Part shown: positions 1-10,425 of the stretch, one piece after another
How positions within the stretch are numbered: the stretch's first letter is position 1
Layout: each line of letters begins with the position of its first letter
Assembly: GCF_006569185.2 (NCBI RefSeq)
Contig: NZ_VIGC02000005.1
Span: 124,001 to 188,000 of the forward strand
DNA length: 64,000 nucleotides
Source of the DNA: Litorilinea aerophila
Lineage (GTDB): Bacteria > Chloroflexota > Anaerolineae > Caldilineales > Caldilineaceae
Direction of reading: 5' to 3'
Position numbers and translations under genes: made by a program
The notes under the pieces: generated by a model
What the model was told of the DNA's origin: nothing
What the model saw: the letters and a program-made list of their open reading frames with translations, nothing else
The model's database searches: none

Positions 1-1248
1 GGCGGCCAGGTCACCCTCTTCAGCGTGCTGGTGGATGGCTTTCCGGCCAATTATGTCTACATGGCTGACAACACGGCCATCCGCATCGATCTGAAAACGC
101 CCCTGCCGGGCGGTCGGGCCCTCACCGTTGACTTTGCCTGGCGGCTCAACATCCCTGTCTGGTCCGACACACCCCAGGTCTACGCCCTGCTGGGGCGCAG
201 CCAGGGGATGACCAGCCTCCCCCTCTTTTACCCTTCCCTGGCCGTCTATCAGCCGGGGCCGGTGATGGGGGCCGGCCGCTGGTGGACTGAGATCGGCTCT
301 GTGCGGGGGGATGCTGCCTTTAACGTGGCCTCCCTCTTTGTGGTGACGGCCACCCTGCCGGCCGATGAAATCCCGGTGGCCACCGGCAGCCTGATTACGG
401 CCACCCAGGTCGCGCCGGACCGCCGCCAGTATGTCTGGGTCACCGGACCGGTGCGGGAGTTTGTGTTGCACATGAGCCCCCTGTTTCGCCAGGCGTCGGA
501 AGAGGCCTACGGCGTCCAGGTGACCAGCTACTGGCTGCCGGGCCAGGAAGCCGCGGGCCGGGCCGCGCTGCAATATGGGGTAAGCGCGCTGCGCATCTAC
601 AGCGACCTCTTCGCGCCGTATCCGTTCCGCACCATGTCCCTGGCCCCGGCGCCCCTCACCTATCGGGGCATGGAGTATCCCCAGGTAAACCTGTTGGGGG
701 TTGAACTCTATGGCCGCTATATCTCGGACCTGGAGATTCTGGTGGCCCATGAGGTGGCTCACCAGTGGTGGTACCAGATTGTCCACAACGATCCGGTCAA
801 TGCCCCCTGGCTGGACGAGGCCCTGGCGGAATATGCGGTGAAGCTCTACCTGGAGGAGCTGTACGGATCGACCCGGGCGAACCTGCTGCAACGCCAGCGG
901 TGGCAGGCGCCGGTGGACCTCTTGGTAGAGCAGGGGCGTGACGCCCCACTGGATCGGCCGGTGGCCAGCTTCGATGACAACCGCCAGTACGAGACGGTCA
1001 TCTACGCCAAAGGGGCCCTCCTCTACGACCAGATTCGCCAGACTGTGGGGGATCGGCGCTTCCGCCGCTTCCTGCGGGAGTACCTGGCGGACCACCGCTA
1101 CGGCATCGTGGATACGGCCACGTGGCAGGATGCTCTCCAGGCCCTCCAAAATCCCTCGCTGGAGACCCTCACAGCCAACTGGGTCACCGGTCCGGGCACC
1201 CCACGCCCCACGCCCACGCCGGTTGGCCCGTTGACCGGCCGCCGCTGA
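1..1248 (+). CDS. M1-family zinc metallopeptidase, 5'-truncated by window edge
   Basis: The frame is open from base 1, so the true start lies upstream; 415 residues are visible. Counting from base 1, residues 250-254 read HEVAH, followed by QWW and by a glutamate at 273 (context WLDEALAEY). This is the HExxH-x18-E zinc site of gluzincin family M1. A GMEYP motif about 25 residues before it fits the M1 substrate-binding GxMEN-like segment. The C-terminus ends in a short Thr/Pro tail. M1 members are aminopeptidases, but the N-terminal domain is missing here, so substrate and export cannot be judged. A convergent ABC ATPase gene follows 80 bases later. Family assignment is firm; specificity is unknown. 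Confidence 0.9.
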   Translation, partial: GGQVTLFSVLVDGFPANYVYMADNTAIRIDLKTPLPGGRALTVDFAWRLNIPVWSDTPQVYALLGRSQGMTSLPLFYPSLAVYQPGPVMGAGRWWTEIGSVRGDAAFNVASLFVVTATLPADEIPVATGSLITATQVAPDRRQYVWVTGPVREFVLHMSPLFRQASEEAYGVQVTSYWLPGQEAAGRAALQYGVSALRIYSDLFAPYPFRTMSLAPAPLTYRGMEYPQVNLLGVELYGRYISDLEILVAHEVAHQWWYQIVHNDPVNAPWLDEALAEYAVKLYLEELYGSTRANLLQRQRWQAPVDLLVEQGRDAPLDRPVASFDDNRQYETVIYAKGALLYDQIRQTVGDRRFRRFLREYLADHRYGIVDTATWQDALQALQNPSLETLTANWVTGPGTPRPTPTPVGPLTGRR

Positions 1249-1328
1249 ACGTGGCGACAATGGGGAGCAGGCCGCCGCGGCCCAGCGCCTGGGTACGGAC
1301 AGGGGTAAACCGGCGTAGGCCGGCCGCC

Positions 1329-2081
<753 letters not shown>

Positions 2082-2433
2082 GGGTCGGGCCTCTCGTAAA
2101 AAACTGTGGTGTTGGTTTTACTTTGGGAGCCTTCCAAACTGGTGTCCACCCGGCTCGACGACAACGAAGATCTGGATTCACCCATCTTCGCTGTAACATA
2201 CGTTCGAGCGCACGATGGACAAGGTTTTGGGTGAAGGAAAGAATACGGCTTACACTTGCGCTTCTCTTACCATGGATCCGGGGCCCTGTCAAACGTCGGC
2301 ATGGGGAGCCAGATTGCCCCGTGCAGCTTCCGGGACAGGTGGTGGCCCCGTCCATGCCTTTTGGCTTTTTGCACCCTCTGCGCTATAATCCGCAATCATC
2401 CGGGCGGTCCTATCCGTATTTGGAGAGAACAGC
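2082..2433. other. Intergenic region between divergent genes
   Basis: This 352-base spacer separates the divergent ABC ATPase and zinc-ribbon genes. A clear promoter for the rightward gene lies at its right end (see separate entry). A small hairpin with GAAGAT/ATCTTC arms lies near 2167-2190. I found no convincing leftward promoter and no plausible coding region on either strand. Confidence 0.5.
2361..2389 (+). promoter_or_regulatory. Sigma-70-like promoter for the zinc-ribbon membrane protein gene
   Basis: TTGGCT at 2361-2366 and a perfect TATAAT at 2384-2389 are separated by exactly 17 bases. The start codon follows 45 bases after the -10 box, with a GGAGAG ribosome binding site just before it. 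Confidence 0.7.
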
Positions 2434-2982
2434 ATGTCTGCAGAGTTAGTCAATACCATCGCAACCATCGCCGGTATCATCGTGGCCGTCATGGGGGCGT
2501 TTCTGTTTGCGTTTTGGATTGCCATGGGGATCTGGACCTTCAACGACATCCGGTCCCGCAGCCACGACTGGCTGGCCATCCTCCTGGCCTGCGCCCTGGT
2601 CCTGGCCTTTCCGGTGGTGGGCCTGATCCTCTACCTGATGATCCGCCCCAAGGAGACCCTGGCTGAGGTGTACGACCGGGCCCTGGAAGAGGAAGCCCTG
2701 TTGCGGGAGATCGAGGAAACCCTCTCCTGCCACCACTGCGGCGTGCCCGTCAAGGACGAATGGGTCTACTGCCCCAACTGCCACAGCCAGCTCCAGCATT
2801 CCTGTACCAGTTGCGGCAGGCTGGTGCGCAACGAATGGGCCATCTGCGTCTACTGTGGCGAACGTCAGCCCGTGCCGGCAGCCCATGCCCTGCCCCGCTC
2901 GCCCATGCCCCAGGATGGTGGCTTCGTCCCCGAAGAAGTGGACGAACAGATGCACTATCGACCGGTGCGGGTGGCCAAGTAG
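2434..2982 (+). CDS. Membrane-anchored double zinc-ribbon protein
   Basis: This is a 182-residue protein. Two hydrophobic segments (about residues 7-31 and 44-67) form an N-terminal membrane hairpin. A short acidic helix then leads into a double zinc ribbon: the pairs CHHCG and CPNCH form one knuckle set and CTSCG and CVYCG the other (about residues 95-150). The C-terminal 30 residues are Pro-rich and look unstructured. Zinc ribbons of this DZR type usually act as binding or scaffolding modules, and no enzymatic motif is visible. The gene has its own promoter and a strong terminator, so it is probably monocistronic. The fold is clear; the role is unknown. Confidence 0.8.
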   Translation: MSAELVNTIATIAGIIVAVMGAFLFAFWIAMGIWTFNDIRSRSHDWLAILLACALVLAFPVVGLILYLMIRPKETLAEVYDRALEEEALLREIEETLSCHHCGVPVKDEWVYCPNCHSQLQHSCTSCGRLVRNEWAICVYCGERQPVPAAHALPRSPMPQDGGFVPEEVDEQMHYRPVRVAK

Positions 2983-3000
2983 TCGAGGACGACCCTGTGG

Positions 3001-3028
3001 AACCCTGGGCAATTTGCCCAGGGTTTTT
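3001..3028 (+). terminator. Intrinsic terminator after the zinc-ribbon gene
   Basis: Arms at 3001-3011 (AACCCTGGGCA) and 3015-3025 (TGCCCAGGGTT) pair perfectly over 11 bases around a 3-base loop, and the second arm runs into a T-tract. It lies 19 bases after the stop codon. Confidence 0.9.
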
Positions 3029-3072
3029 CAGTTACCTTGGGGCCGGCCACCTGGAGCGACCAGAGCCGCCGG

Positions 3073-3172
3073 CTAGTACAGTCTGGCGTCAATACCACAG
3101 CAGAAATTCCGGGTACCCTCTGGGCGCGCTACCTCTGGTGGAATCTATCGGCGAATTTCTGCCGGGATTTAC
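3073..3172 (-). repeat. ~100-bp palindromic element, copy A
   Basis: This is one of four ~100-base copies of an imperfect palindrome in the window. In the orientation of the other intergenic copies it reads on the minus strand, from GTAAATCCCGGCAGAAATTC to CCAGACTGTACTAG. Read on the plus strand it is open and would encode TVWRQY..., ending in FLPGF. It sits between the terminator at 3001 and the end of the convergent deacylase gene, in non-coding DNA. Confidence 0.85.
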
Positions 3173-3189
3173 TCGCCCCATCCCCATTC

Positions 3190-3747
3190 TCATTCACCGA
3201 GGGGGAGAATTTCCGGACAAATCACCCGCAGCAGCTCCGGGATCGGGATCTCCAGCATGGTGCGGTCGTTGCCGCCGCCTCCGTAAACCAGCTCCCCGTG
3301 GCGCTCCGGCAGGGACATCACCCCTGCGTCCAGCAGGACAGGCAGGGCAGTCCGGTGGCCAAAGGGCGGAACACCACCGGCCGGATATCCCAGCACGTCC
3401 AGCACCACATCCGGCGGGGCCAGCTTCACCCGCTTGCGGCCCAGCTTCCACCGGGCAGCCAGGGCCCGCCGATCCACCCGCCGTTCGCCATGGCTGATCA
3501 CCACCACGTACGGGGGCACTGCTTCGGCTGGGGTGTCTGTGGCCGGCGCTTCCAGCACGAAGAGCAGCGTCTTGATGATCTGATCTGGATGAACGCCCAG
3601 CACCTGGGCGGCCGCCGGCACGGTGGGCGTGTGGCCGATGTCCGGGAGCAGCCGCGCGGCGATGCCGTGGGCCTCGATGAAGTTTTGGAGATCCCGGGGC
3701 TCCAGCGGTGGCGGGGATGTTTCTTGCAACAGGCTCATCATCGTCAT
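3190..3747 (-). CDS. YbaK/EbsC-family aminoacyl-tRNA deacylase-like protein
   Basis: A 185-residue protein covering the whole YbaK/ProX-INS fold. Characteristic features are the IIKTLLF segment with the family lysine, the YVVVISHGERRVD strand-turn, a conserved GYPAGGVPPFGH loop and the C-terminal YGGGGNDRTMLEI block. Family members hydrolyse mischarged tRNA (for example Cys- or Ala-tRNA-Pro) in trans in the cytoplasm. The exact substrate cannot be read from the sequence. It is divergent from the SDR gene at 3813, with only 65 bases between them, so the two probably share a regulatory region. Confidence 0.88.
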   Translation of the reverse strand: MTMMSLLQETSPPPLEPRDLQNFIEAHGIAARLLPDIGHTPTVPAAAQVLGVHPDQIIKTLLFVLEAPATDTPAEAVPPYVVVISHGERRVDRRALAARWKLGRKRVKLAPPDVVLDVLGYPAGGVPPFGHRTALPVLLDAGVMSLPERHGELVYGGGGNDRTMLEIPIPELLRVICPEILPLGE

Positions 3748-3812
3748 CCAATTTTCCCAGTATCCGACTTTTCAGCATTCAACTTTCCCAGGATTTGGAG
3801 GAGAAGGCAACC

Positions 3813-4814
3813 ATGAAAGTCCTCTTTATCGGCGGCACGGGCAAGATCAGCTCCGCCTGCGCCCAGTTGGCCGTGGAACGGGGCATCGAGCTCTACTTCC
3901 TCAACCGGGGCCAGACCAGCGAACGGCCGGTTCCCGCCGGCGTTCAGGTGCTCCACGGCGACATTCGGGATATCCAATCGGCGCGGCAGGCCCTGGCCGG
4001 CCATACCTTCGACGTGGTCGTGAACTGGATTGCGTTCACGCCCGAGCACATCGAAACTGACCTGGCTCTGTTCGGCGGGCAGGTGGGCCAGTACATCTTT
4101 ATCAGCTCCGCCTCCGCCTATCAGAAGCCCCTGAGCCAGCTCCCCATCACCGAGTCCACTCCCCTGGCCAACCCCTACTGGCTCTACTCTCGCAACAAGA
4201 TCGCATGCGAGGAGCGGCTCATGCGGGCCTACCGGGAAGACGGATTCCCCTTCACCGTGGTGCGGCCATCCCACACCTATGACAAGACCATGCTGCCCTT
4301 CACCGGCGGTTACACCGTCATCGACCGCATGCGCAAAGGCAAAAAGGTGATCGTCCACGGCGACGGCACCTCCCTGTGGGTGATGACCCACCATCGGGAT
4401 TTCGCCAAGGGGTTCGTGCCCCTGTTGGGCAATCCCCACGCCCTGGGGGAAACCTTCCATATCACGTCCGACGAACTGCTGACCTGGAACCAGATCTACG
4501 AAATCTGTGCCCGGGCGGCCGGTGTGGAACACCCCCAGCTGGTCCATGTGCCGTCGGAGCTGATCGCCGCCTACGACGCCAACTGGGGGGCCGGCCTGTT
4601 GGGAGACAAGGCCCACAGTGTCATCTTCGACAACAGCAAAATTAAGCGCATCGCGCCGGACTTTGCCTGCACCATTCCCTTCGCCCAGGGCGCACGGGAA
4701 ATCCTGGCCTGGTACGACGCCGACCCGGCCCGCCAGGTGGTGGATCCTCGCCTGGATGCATTGATGGATCAGATCATCCAGGCCTATGAGCGGGCCTGGC
4801 CGGGCCAGGAGTAA
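3813..4814 (+). CDS. NAD-dependent epimerase/dehydratase (atypical/extended SDR)
   Basis: A 333-residue Rossmann-fold protein. The N-terminus MKVLFIGGTGKISSA carries the glycine-rich NAD(P)-binding loop, and the catalytic Tyr-Lys pair is seen as YSRNK. The start chosen here has GGAGGAG eleven bases upstream; a longer in-frame extension upstream runs into the divergent promoter region and was not used. It most resembles the sugar-nucleotide epimerase/CSP41-like branch of extended SDRs, with a C-terminal substrate domain. Substrate is unknown. No sugar-nucleotide genes are adjacent, although a large glycan locus begins 6 kb downstream. Confidence 0.85.
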   Translation: MKVLFIGGTGKISSACAQLAVERGIELYFLNRGQTSERPVPAGVQVLHGDIRDIQSARQALAGHTFDVVVNWIAFTPEHIETDLALFGGQVGQYIFISSASAYQKPLSQLPITESTPLANPYWLYSRNKIACEERLMRAYREDGFPFTVVRPSHTYDKTMLPFTGGYTVIDRMRKGKKVIVHGDGTSLWVMTHHRDFAKGFVPLLGNPHALGETFHITSDELLTWNQIYEICARAAGVEHPQLVHVPSELIAAYDANWGAGLLGDKAHSVIFDNSKIKRIAPDFACTIPFAQGAREILAWYDADPARQVVDPRLDALMDQIIQAYERAWPGQE

Positions 4815-4885
4815 GACATAACGGCGCAAATGGCAGGGGGAATACTTGTGTAGTGTGTGGTGTGTACCAATTTACGCACCACGCG

Positions 4886-5407
4886 CTACGCACCCCTTTC
4901 CCGGTCCGTCAGGGTCAGGGGCGTCTCATGGAGTCGTCGCCAGTGGCGTCGATAGTAGAGGAGCGGCGATTCCCCGTCCCTGGCCCCGCAGGCCACCACT
5001 TCGCCCACGAAGATGGTGTGATCCCCACCATCGTACGCGTGGCGCACCTCACAGTCCAGCCAGCCCAGGGCATCGGTGAGGATGGGGCTGCCCGTGGCAG
5101 CCGTGGAACATTCGATGCCCTGAAAGCGGTCTTCAATCTCCGGTATCATCCCCGCGAAGCGCATACCCCATTCCAGGTGTTCGGTCCCCAACAGGTTCAC
5201 CGCAAAGGCACGGCTCTGCTGGATCACCTGGTGGGTGTACAGCCGCCTGGCCACACAGATCAACACCTGGGGCGGTTCCAGGCTGACACTGCTGAAAGAA
5301 CTTGCCGTGATGCCCACCCGTTGCCCCTGATGGACAGCCGTCACCACTGTGACCCCGCTGGCCCAGTGGGACATGGTTTCTTTGAACGCATTTGGATCGA
5401 TAGCCAT
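4886..5407 (-). CDS. Flavin reductase family protein (FMN-binding split barrel)
   Basis: 173 residues, the normal length for this family. The N-terminal MSHWASGVTVVTA, GITASSFSSVSLEPPQVL and FAVNLL blocks and the C-terminal GDHTIFVGEVVA strand are hallmarks of FMN-binding flavin reductases such as HpaC and two-component monooxygenase reductases. The protein would reduce free FMN/FAD with NAD(P)H in the cytoplasm. No monooxygenase partner is adjacent, so the physiological oxygenase is unknown. It is convergent with the SDR gene. Confidence 0.9.
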   Translation of the reverse strand: MAIDPNAFKETMSHWASGVTVVTAVHQGQRVGITASSFSSVSLEPPQVLICVARRLYTHQVIQQSRAFAVNLLGTEHLEWGMRFAGMIPEIEDRFQGIECSTAATGSPILTDALGWLDCEVRHAYDGGDHTIFVGEVVACGARDGESPLLYYRRHWRRLHETPLTLTDRERGA

Positions 5408-5867
5408 CTCTATTCCTTGCGTGTGGTGCGTATGCGTGTGTTACATATGGATCGTGGATAGACGCCCGGGCGACAGCTTGTCCGCAGCCGGGGTCCGTTG
5501 CTCCGGGCCAGGCTGCCCAGACGTGGACTGCCGCCATTGTCGGGCCGCGGCAGTTCGCCCTGGATTATAGACCAGCCTCCCGGAATGATAAAGAAACGGC
5601 AGAATCCGCCCGCCCCTGCCACTGTACCCGCCTCGGCGCCATCTGTCCGAAAGGACGCCCACAAAGGGATGGGCAAATTCCTGCCGCCTTCGTCAAAATG
5701 GGGCGCGCCCCATTTTGACACGGCTACCAAATCCGGGCACAATCAAAAGGATTGGATTGTGAATTCTGGCACACGTGCCCGGGCTCAGGACACGTCCGTG
5801 GTCTGTGGGAGCGGGCACCACGAACCCTTCCGTCGTTTCACAGGAGATTGTAGGAGTAGACCTCATC
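5408..5867. other. Intergenic region with a perfect 28-bp palindrome
   Basis: This 460-base spacer separates the divergent flavin reductase and cytochrome genes. Its main structure is the palindrome at 5692-5719. No convincing -10/-35 pair was found for either gene. Short open frames running through it lack ribosome binding sites and resemble no family. Confidence 0.5.
5692..5719. repeat. Perfect 28-bp palindrome (operator- or terminator-like)
   Basis: The 14-base half-site GTCAAAATGGGGCG is followed immediately by its exact reverse complement, with no loop. It lies 149 bases upstream of the cytochrome lipoprotein start. It could be a dimeric regulator site or a cruciform/terminator; there is no T-tract on the plus side. 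Confidence 0.7.
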
Positions 5868-6878
5868 ATGAGACGTGCGTACATTCTTGCTGTGCTGGCT
5901 GGCCTGTTGTGGGCGCTGAGTGCTTGTGGCGGCCAGGTGGACGAATCTCTTTTGCCGACCCGAGTCCCCACCCTGGGTCCCGACTTCTTCGCGGTTACGC
6001 CCACCCAGCCCCCGACCCCGACGCCCCCGGCCGCTGCTGAGGCGGCCACCGCAGAGCCAACCGCTGCCGAAGCTCCGGCGGAGACCGGGACGGTGACCGC
6101 CACCGAGAGCCTGACTGCCACCGTCGAGGCCACCGTGGAAGCGCCGGCAGAAGCGGCTGAGACGCCTGTCCTGGCGGAGACCGGGACGGTGACCGCCACC
6201 GAGAGCTTAACCGCCACCGTCGAGGCTACCGTGGAAGCGCCAGCAGAAGCGGCTGAGACGCCTGTCCTGGCGGAGACCGGGACGGTGACCGCCACCGAGA
6301 GCCTGACTGCCACTGTCGAGGCCACCGTGGAAGCGCCGGCGGAAGCGGCTGAGACGCCTGTCCCGGCGGAGACCGGGACGGTGACCGCCACGGAGAGCCT
6401 GACCACCACCGTCGAGCCGACCGTGGCGCCGACGGTAGAGGGCGGCGAGACCCTCACCGCTACCCAGGAGATTACCGCCACTTCTCAGGTGACCTCGGCC
6501 GAGGAGGCAGCCACCCCCGAGGCCGCCGAAGCCGATCCCTATGCCGGGCTGCCCGAGGACCTGAAGGCGGCCATGGCGGATGCCGACCCGGCCCGGGGCC
6601 AGCAGCTCACCCTGCAGAACGGCTGCGTCGGCTGCCACTCCCTGGACCCCAACCAGCCCATGGCCGGTCCCACCTGGCACAACCTGGCCGAAACTGCCGC
6701 CACCCGGATGCCAGGCAAGACCGCAGCCTTCTACCTCTACGACAGCATCGTCAATCCCAATGACTACATCGTCGAGGGGTATCCGCCGAACCTGATGATC
6801 CAGACCTTTGCCGAAACCATCAGCACCCAGGATCTGGCCGATATCATCGCCTATCTGTTGACTTTGAAGGATCAGTAG
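5868..6878 (+). CDS. Lipoprotein c-type cytochrome with Thr/Glu/Ala repeat linker
   Basis: 336 residues. The start is chosen at the ATG with AGGAG 11 bases upstream, which places a lipobox (LSAC) about 20 residues in. After a [11 protein letters not shown] segment come three complete 32-residue repeats ([17 protein letters not shown]...) and a partial fourth. The C-terminal ~100 residues form a mono-heme cytochrome c with CVGCH at residues 253-257 and a short class-I helical domain; a Met following PPNL is a candidate axial ligand. The repeat acts as a flexible spacer that would hold the heme away from the membrane. It probably transfers electrons on the outer face of the cytoplasmic membrane. 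Partner unknown. Confidence 0.88.
   Translation: MRRAYILAVLAGLLWALSACGGQVDESLLPTRVPTLGPDFFAVTPTQPPTPTPPAAAEAATAEPTAAEAPAETGTVTATESLTATVEATVEAPAEAAETPVLAETGTVTATESLTATVEATVEAPAEAAETPVLAETGTVTATESLTATVEATVEAPAEAAETPVPAETGTVTATESLTTTVEPTVAPTVEGGETLTATQEITATSQVTSAEEAATPEAAEADPYAGLPEDLKAAMADADPARGQQLTLQNGCVGCHSLDPNQPMAGPTWHNLAETAATRMPGKTAAFYLYDSIVNPNDYIVEGYPPNLMIQTFAETISTQDLADIIAYLLTLKDQ
6081..6420 (+). repeat. 96-bp in-frame minisatellite within the cytochrome gene
   Basis: Unit boundaries fall at 6081, 6177, 6273 and 6369, giving three full 96-base units and a degraded fourth. The units are nearly identical at DNA level, including silent positions, which indicates recent duplication or gene conversion. 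Each unit encodes 32 residues rich in Thr, Val, Glu and Ala. Confidence 0.92.
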
Positions 6879-6902
6879 CAGTCGCCCGCCGACCTGCCCG
6901 CC

Positions 6903-6944
6903 GCCCATGGCGGGGCCGACAACTCTGTTGGCCCTGCCATGGGC
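6903..6944 (+). terminator. Long hairpin after the cytochrome gene
   Basis: Arms of 19 bases (6903-6921 and 6926-6944) flank a 4-base loop. The two non-Watson-Crick positions are G-U pairs if the plus strand is transcribed, which supports selection as an RNA hairpin. It lies 24 bases after the stop codon. There is no T-tract, so it may be a 3'-end stabiliser instead of a true terminator. Confidence 0.6.
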
Positions 6945-7057
6945 AGGCACAATCCCTTGTATCAACGGGTTTTGCTGGAACATTGGACCGTCTGATACAA
7001 TGTCATCCAGGTCATCAAGGAATATCATATGCGAACCTGCCAGGAGTTGACCTGTTT

Positions 7058-7345
7058 ATGAAAGCCAACCTCTACTTTGCCAACCAGAACGACCCGGTCG
7101 CCGTCCTGGACGAAGTCAAGATCGTCCGTATGAACGACAACCATACCGCCGCGCCGGTGCGCATCTACTACAAAACCCGGAAGCTCAACGCCCGCAGGAC
7201 CATGGTGGAGCTGCACCGGGATCGCAAGTTGACCTTGAAGCTGGAGGATGGCCGCAGCTGCAGCGTGCTTCTCCAGCATAACAGCCTGGACACCGAAGGG
7301 CATACGGTGGGCGTGTTGCGGGTCCTGGACGAGCTGGCGGATTGA
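7058..7345 (+). CDS. Small conserved-looking protein of unknown function
   Basis: 95 residues beginning MKANLYFANQNDPVAV. The start is set by an AGGAGTTG ribosome binding site nine bases upstream; the longer in-frame extension back to 6983 has none. Composition is beta-rich and mixed-charge (KTRKLNARRTMVELHRDRKL, then LKLEDGR), with no membrane segment, signal peptide or Cys motif. It is flanked by the hairpin at 6903 and the terminator at 7433, so it is likely a single-gene transcript. I do not recognise the family. Confidence 0.6.
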   Translation: MKANLYFANQNDPVAVLDEVKIVRMNDNHTAAPVRIYYKTRKLNARRTMVELHRDRKLTLKLEDGRSCSVLLQHNSLDTEGHTVGVLRVLDELAD

Positions 7346-7432
7346 GCCGTCGGCTGGCCCAACCGACCACAGGCCCCATGGAGCGACAGGCAAACCGCGA
7401 AATTGACGGTGAAAAATTGACGGTGCAATTGG

Positions 7433-7470
7433 ATGCCAGCCAGGCGTATCCATGACTGGCTGGCATTTTT
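7433..7470 (+). terminator. Intrinsic terminator after the 95-residue protein gene
   Basis: Perfect 10-base arms ATGCCAGCCA (7433-7442) and TGGCTGGCAT (7457-7466) flank a 14-base loop, and the second arm runs directly into a T-run. Confidence 0.85.
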
Positions 7471-7488
7471 GATCCGGATACGCTGAAC

Positions 7489-8016
7489 ATGACCGCTTCC
7501 CCAGCCCCTGCCATGAATCCGTTGCCGGACCCCGCGCCCAAGCGTCGGCGTAGCTGGTTCTGGCCGGGCTTTCTGGCCGGCTTTCTCCTGCTCAGCCTCC
7601 TGAGCTGCGGCGGCCTGGCCATGGCCATGGGCATCGATACCCTGGATCTGGCCGAACTCCAGGCCGGGCAGGCCGCCTGGACGCCGCCGGCAGTCACCCC
7701 CACACCCGTCCCTGCCGTCCAGGCAGACAGTACCCCGGGGATGGCCACGGGCGGCACCTTCCAGATCGGCGATCGGGTGCGGAACGTCACCACCAGCCGG
7801 GTCAACATCCGCCAGGTGCCCGGCTACCTGGGCAAGCCAGAGGGCGATATCCTGGCCCAGGCCATGCCCGGCGACGAGGTGGAAATCCTGGGCGGCCGCG
7901 CCGTGGCCGATGGCCTGGTCTGGTGGCGGGTGCGCTATGTCACCGGCGATGGCCGGGTCATCGACGGCTGGATGGCCGAAGCCACGGCCAGCGGCGTCCA
8001 GATCCTGGCCCCCTAG
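7489..8016 (+). CDS. Membrane-anchored SH3-like (SH3b) protein
   Basis: 175 residues. A basic N-terminal segment (KRRRS) precedes one transmembrane helix (about residues 25-47), giving an N-in, C-out topology. A Thr/Pro spacer follows, then a bacterial SH3 domain at about residues 92-170 (IGDRVRNVTTSRVNIRQVPG... WWRVRY... GWMAEA). SH3b domains of this type usually bind wall peptides or glycans. The palindrome remnant at 8022 follows six bases after the stop. Domain call is good; the ligand is unknown. Confidence 0.8.
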   Translation: MTASPAPAMNPLPDPAPKRRRSWFWPGFLAGFLLLSLLSCGGLAMAMGIDTLDLAELQAGQAAWTPPAVTPTPVPAVQADSTPGMATGGTFQIGDRVRNVTTSRVNIRQVPGYLGKPEGDILAQAMPGDEVEILGGRAVADGLVWWRVRYVTGDGRVIDGWMAEATASGVQILAP

Positions 8017-8021
8017 TGGAG

Positions 8022-8057
8022 CCCGGCAGAAAGTCGTCGAATTTCTGCCGGGGTACT
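8022..8057 (+). repeat. Internally deleted remnant of the ~100-bp palindrome (copy E)
   Basis: CCGGCAGAAA (8023-8032) and TTTCTGCCGG (8042-8051) are perfect 10-base arms. They match the outer arms of copies A-D, but the middle ~60 bases are missing. It fills the gap between the SH3 gene and the helicase gene. Confidence 0.65.
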
Positions 8058-8070
8058 TACTGTGATAGCC

Positions 8071-10401
<2,331 letters not shown>

Positions 10402-10425
10402 AGCTCCCTTCAGACCTGAGGAGAC

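Noticed and set aside
1310-1323. Terminator for the ABC ATPase
   Set aside because: Only a 5-base stem (CCGGC/GCCGG) with a weak T stretch; not convincing.
3744-4829. 361-codon minus-strand frame opposite the SDR gene
   Set aside because: The SDR has an NAD-binding loop, a YxxxK pair and a good ribosome binding site; the opposing frame has no motif.
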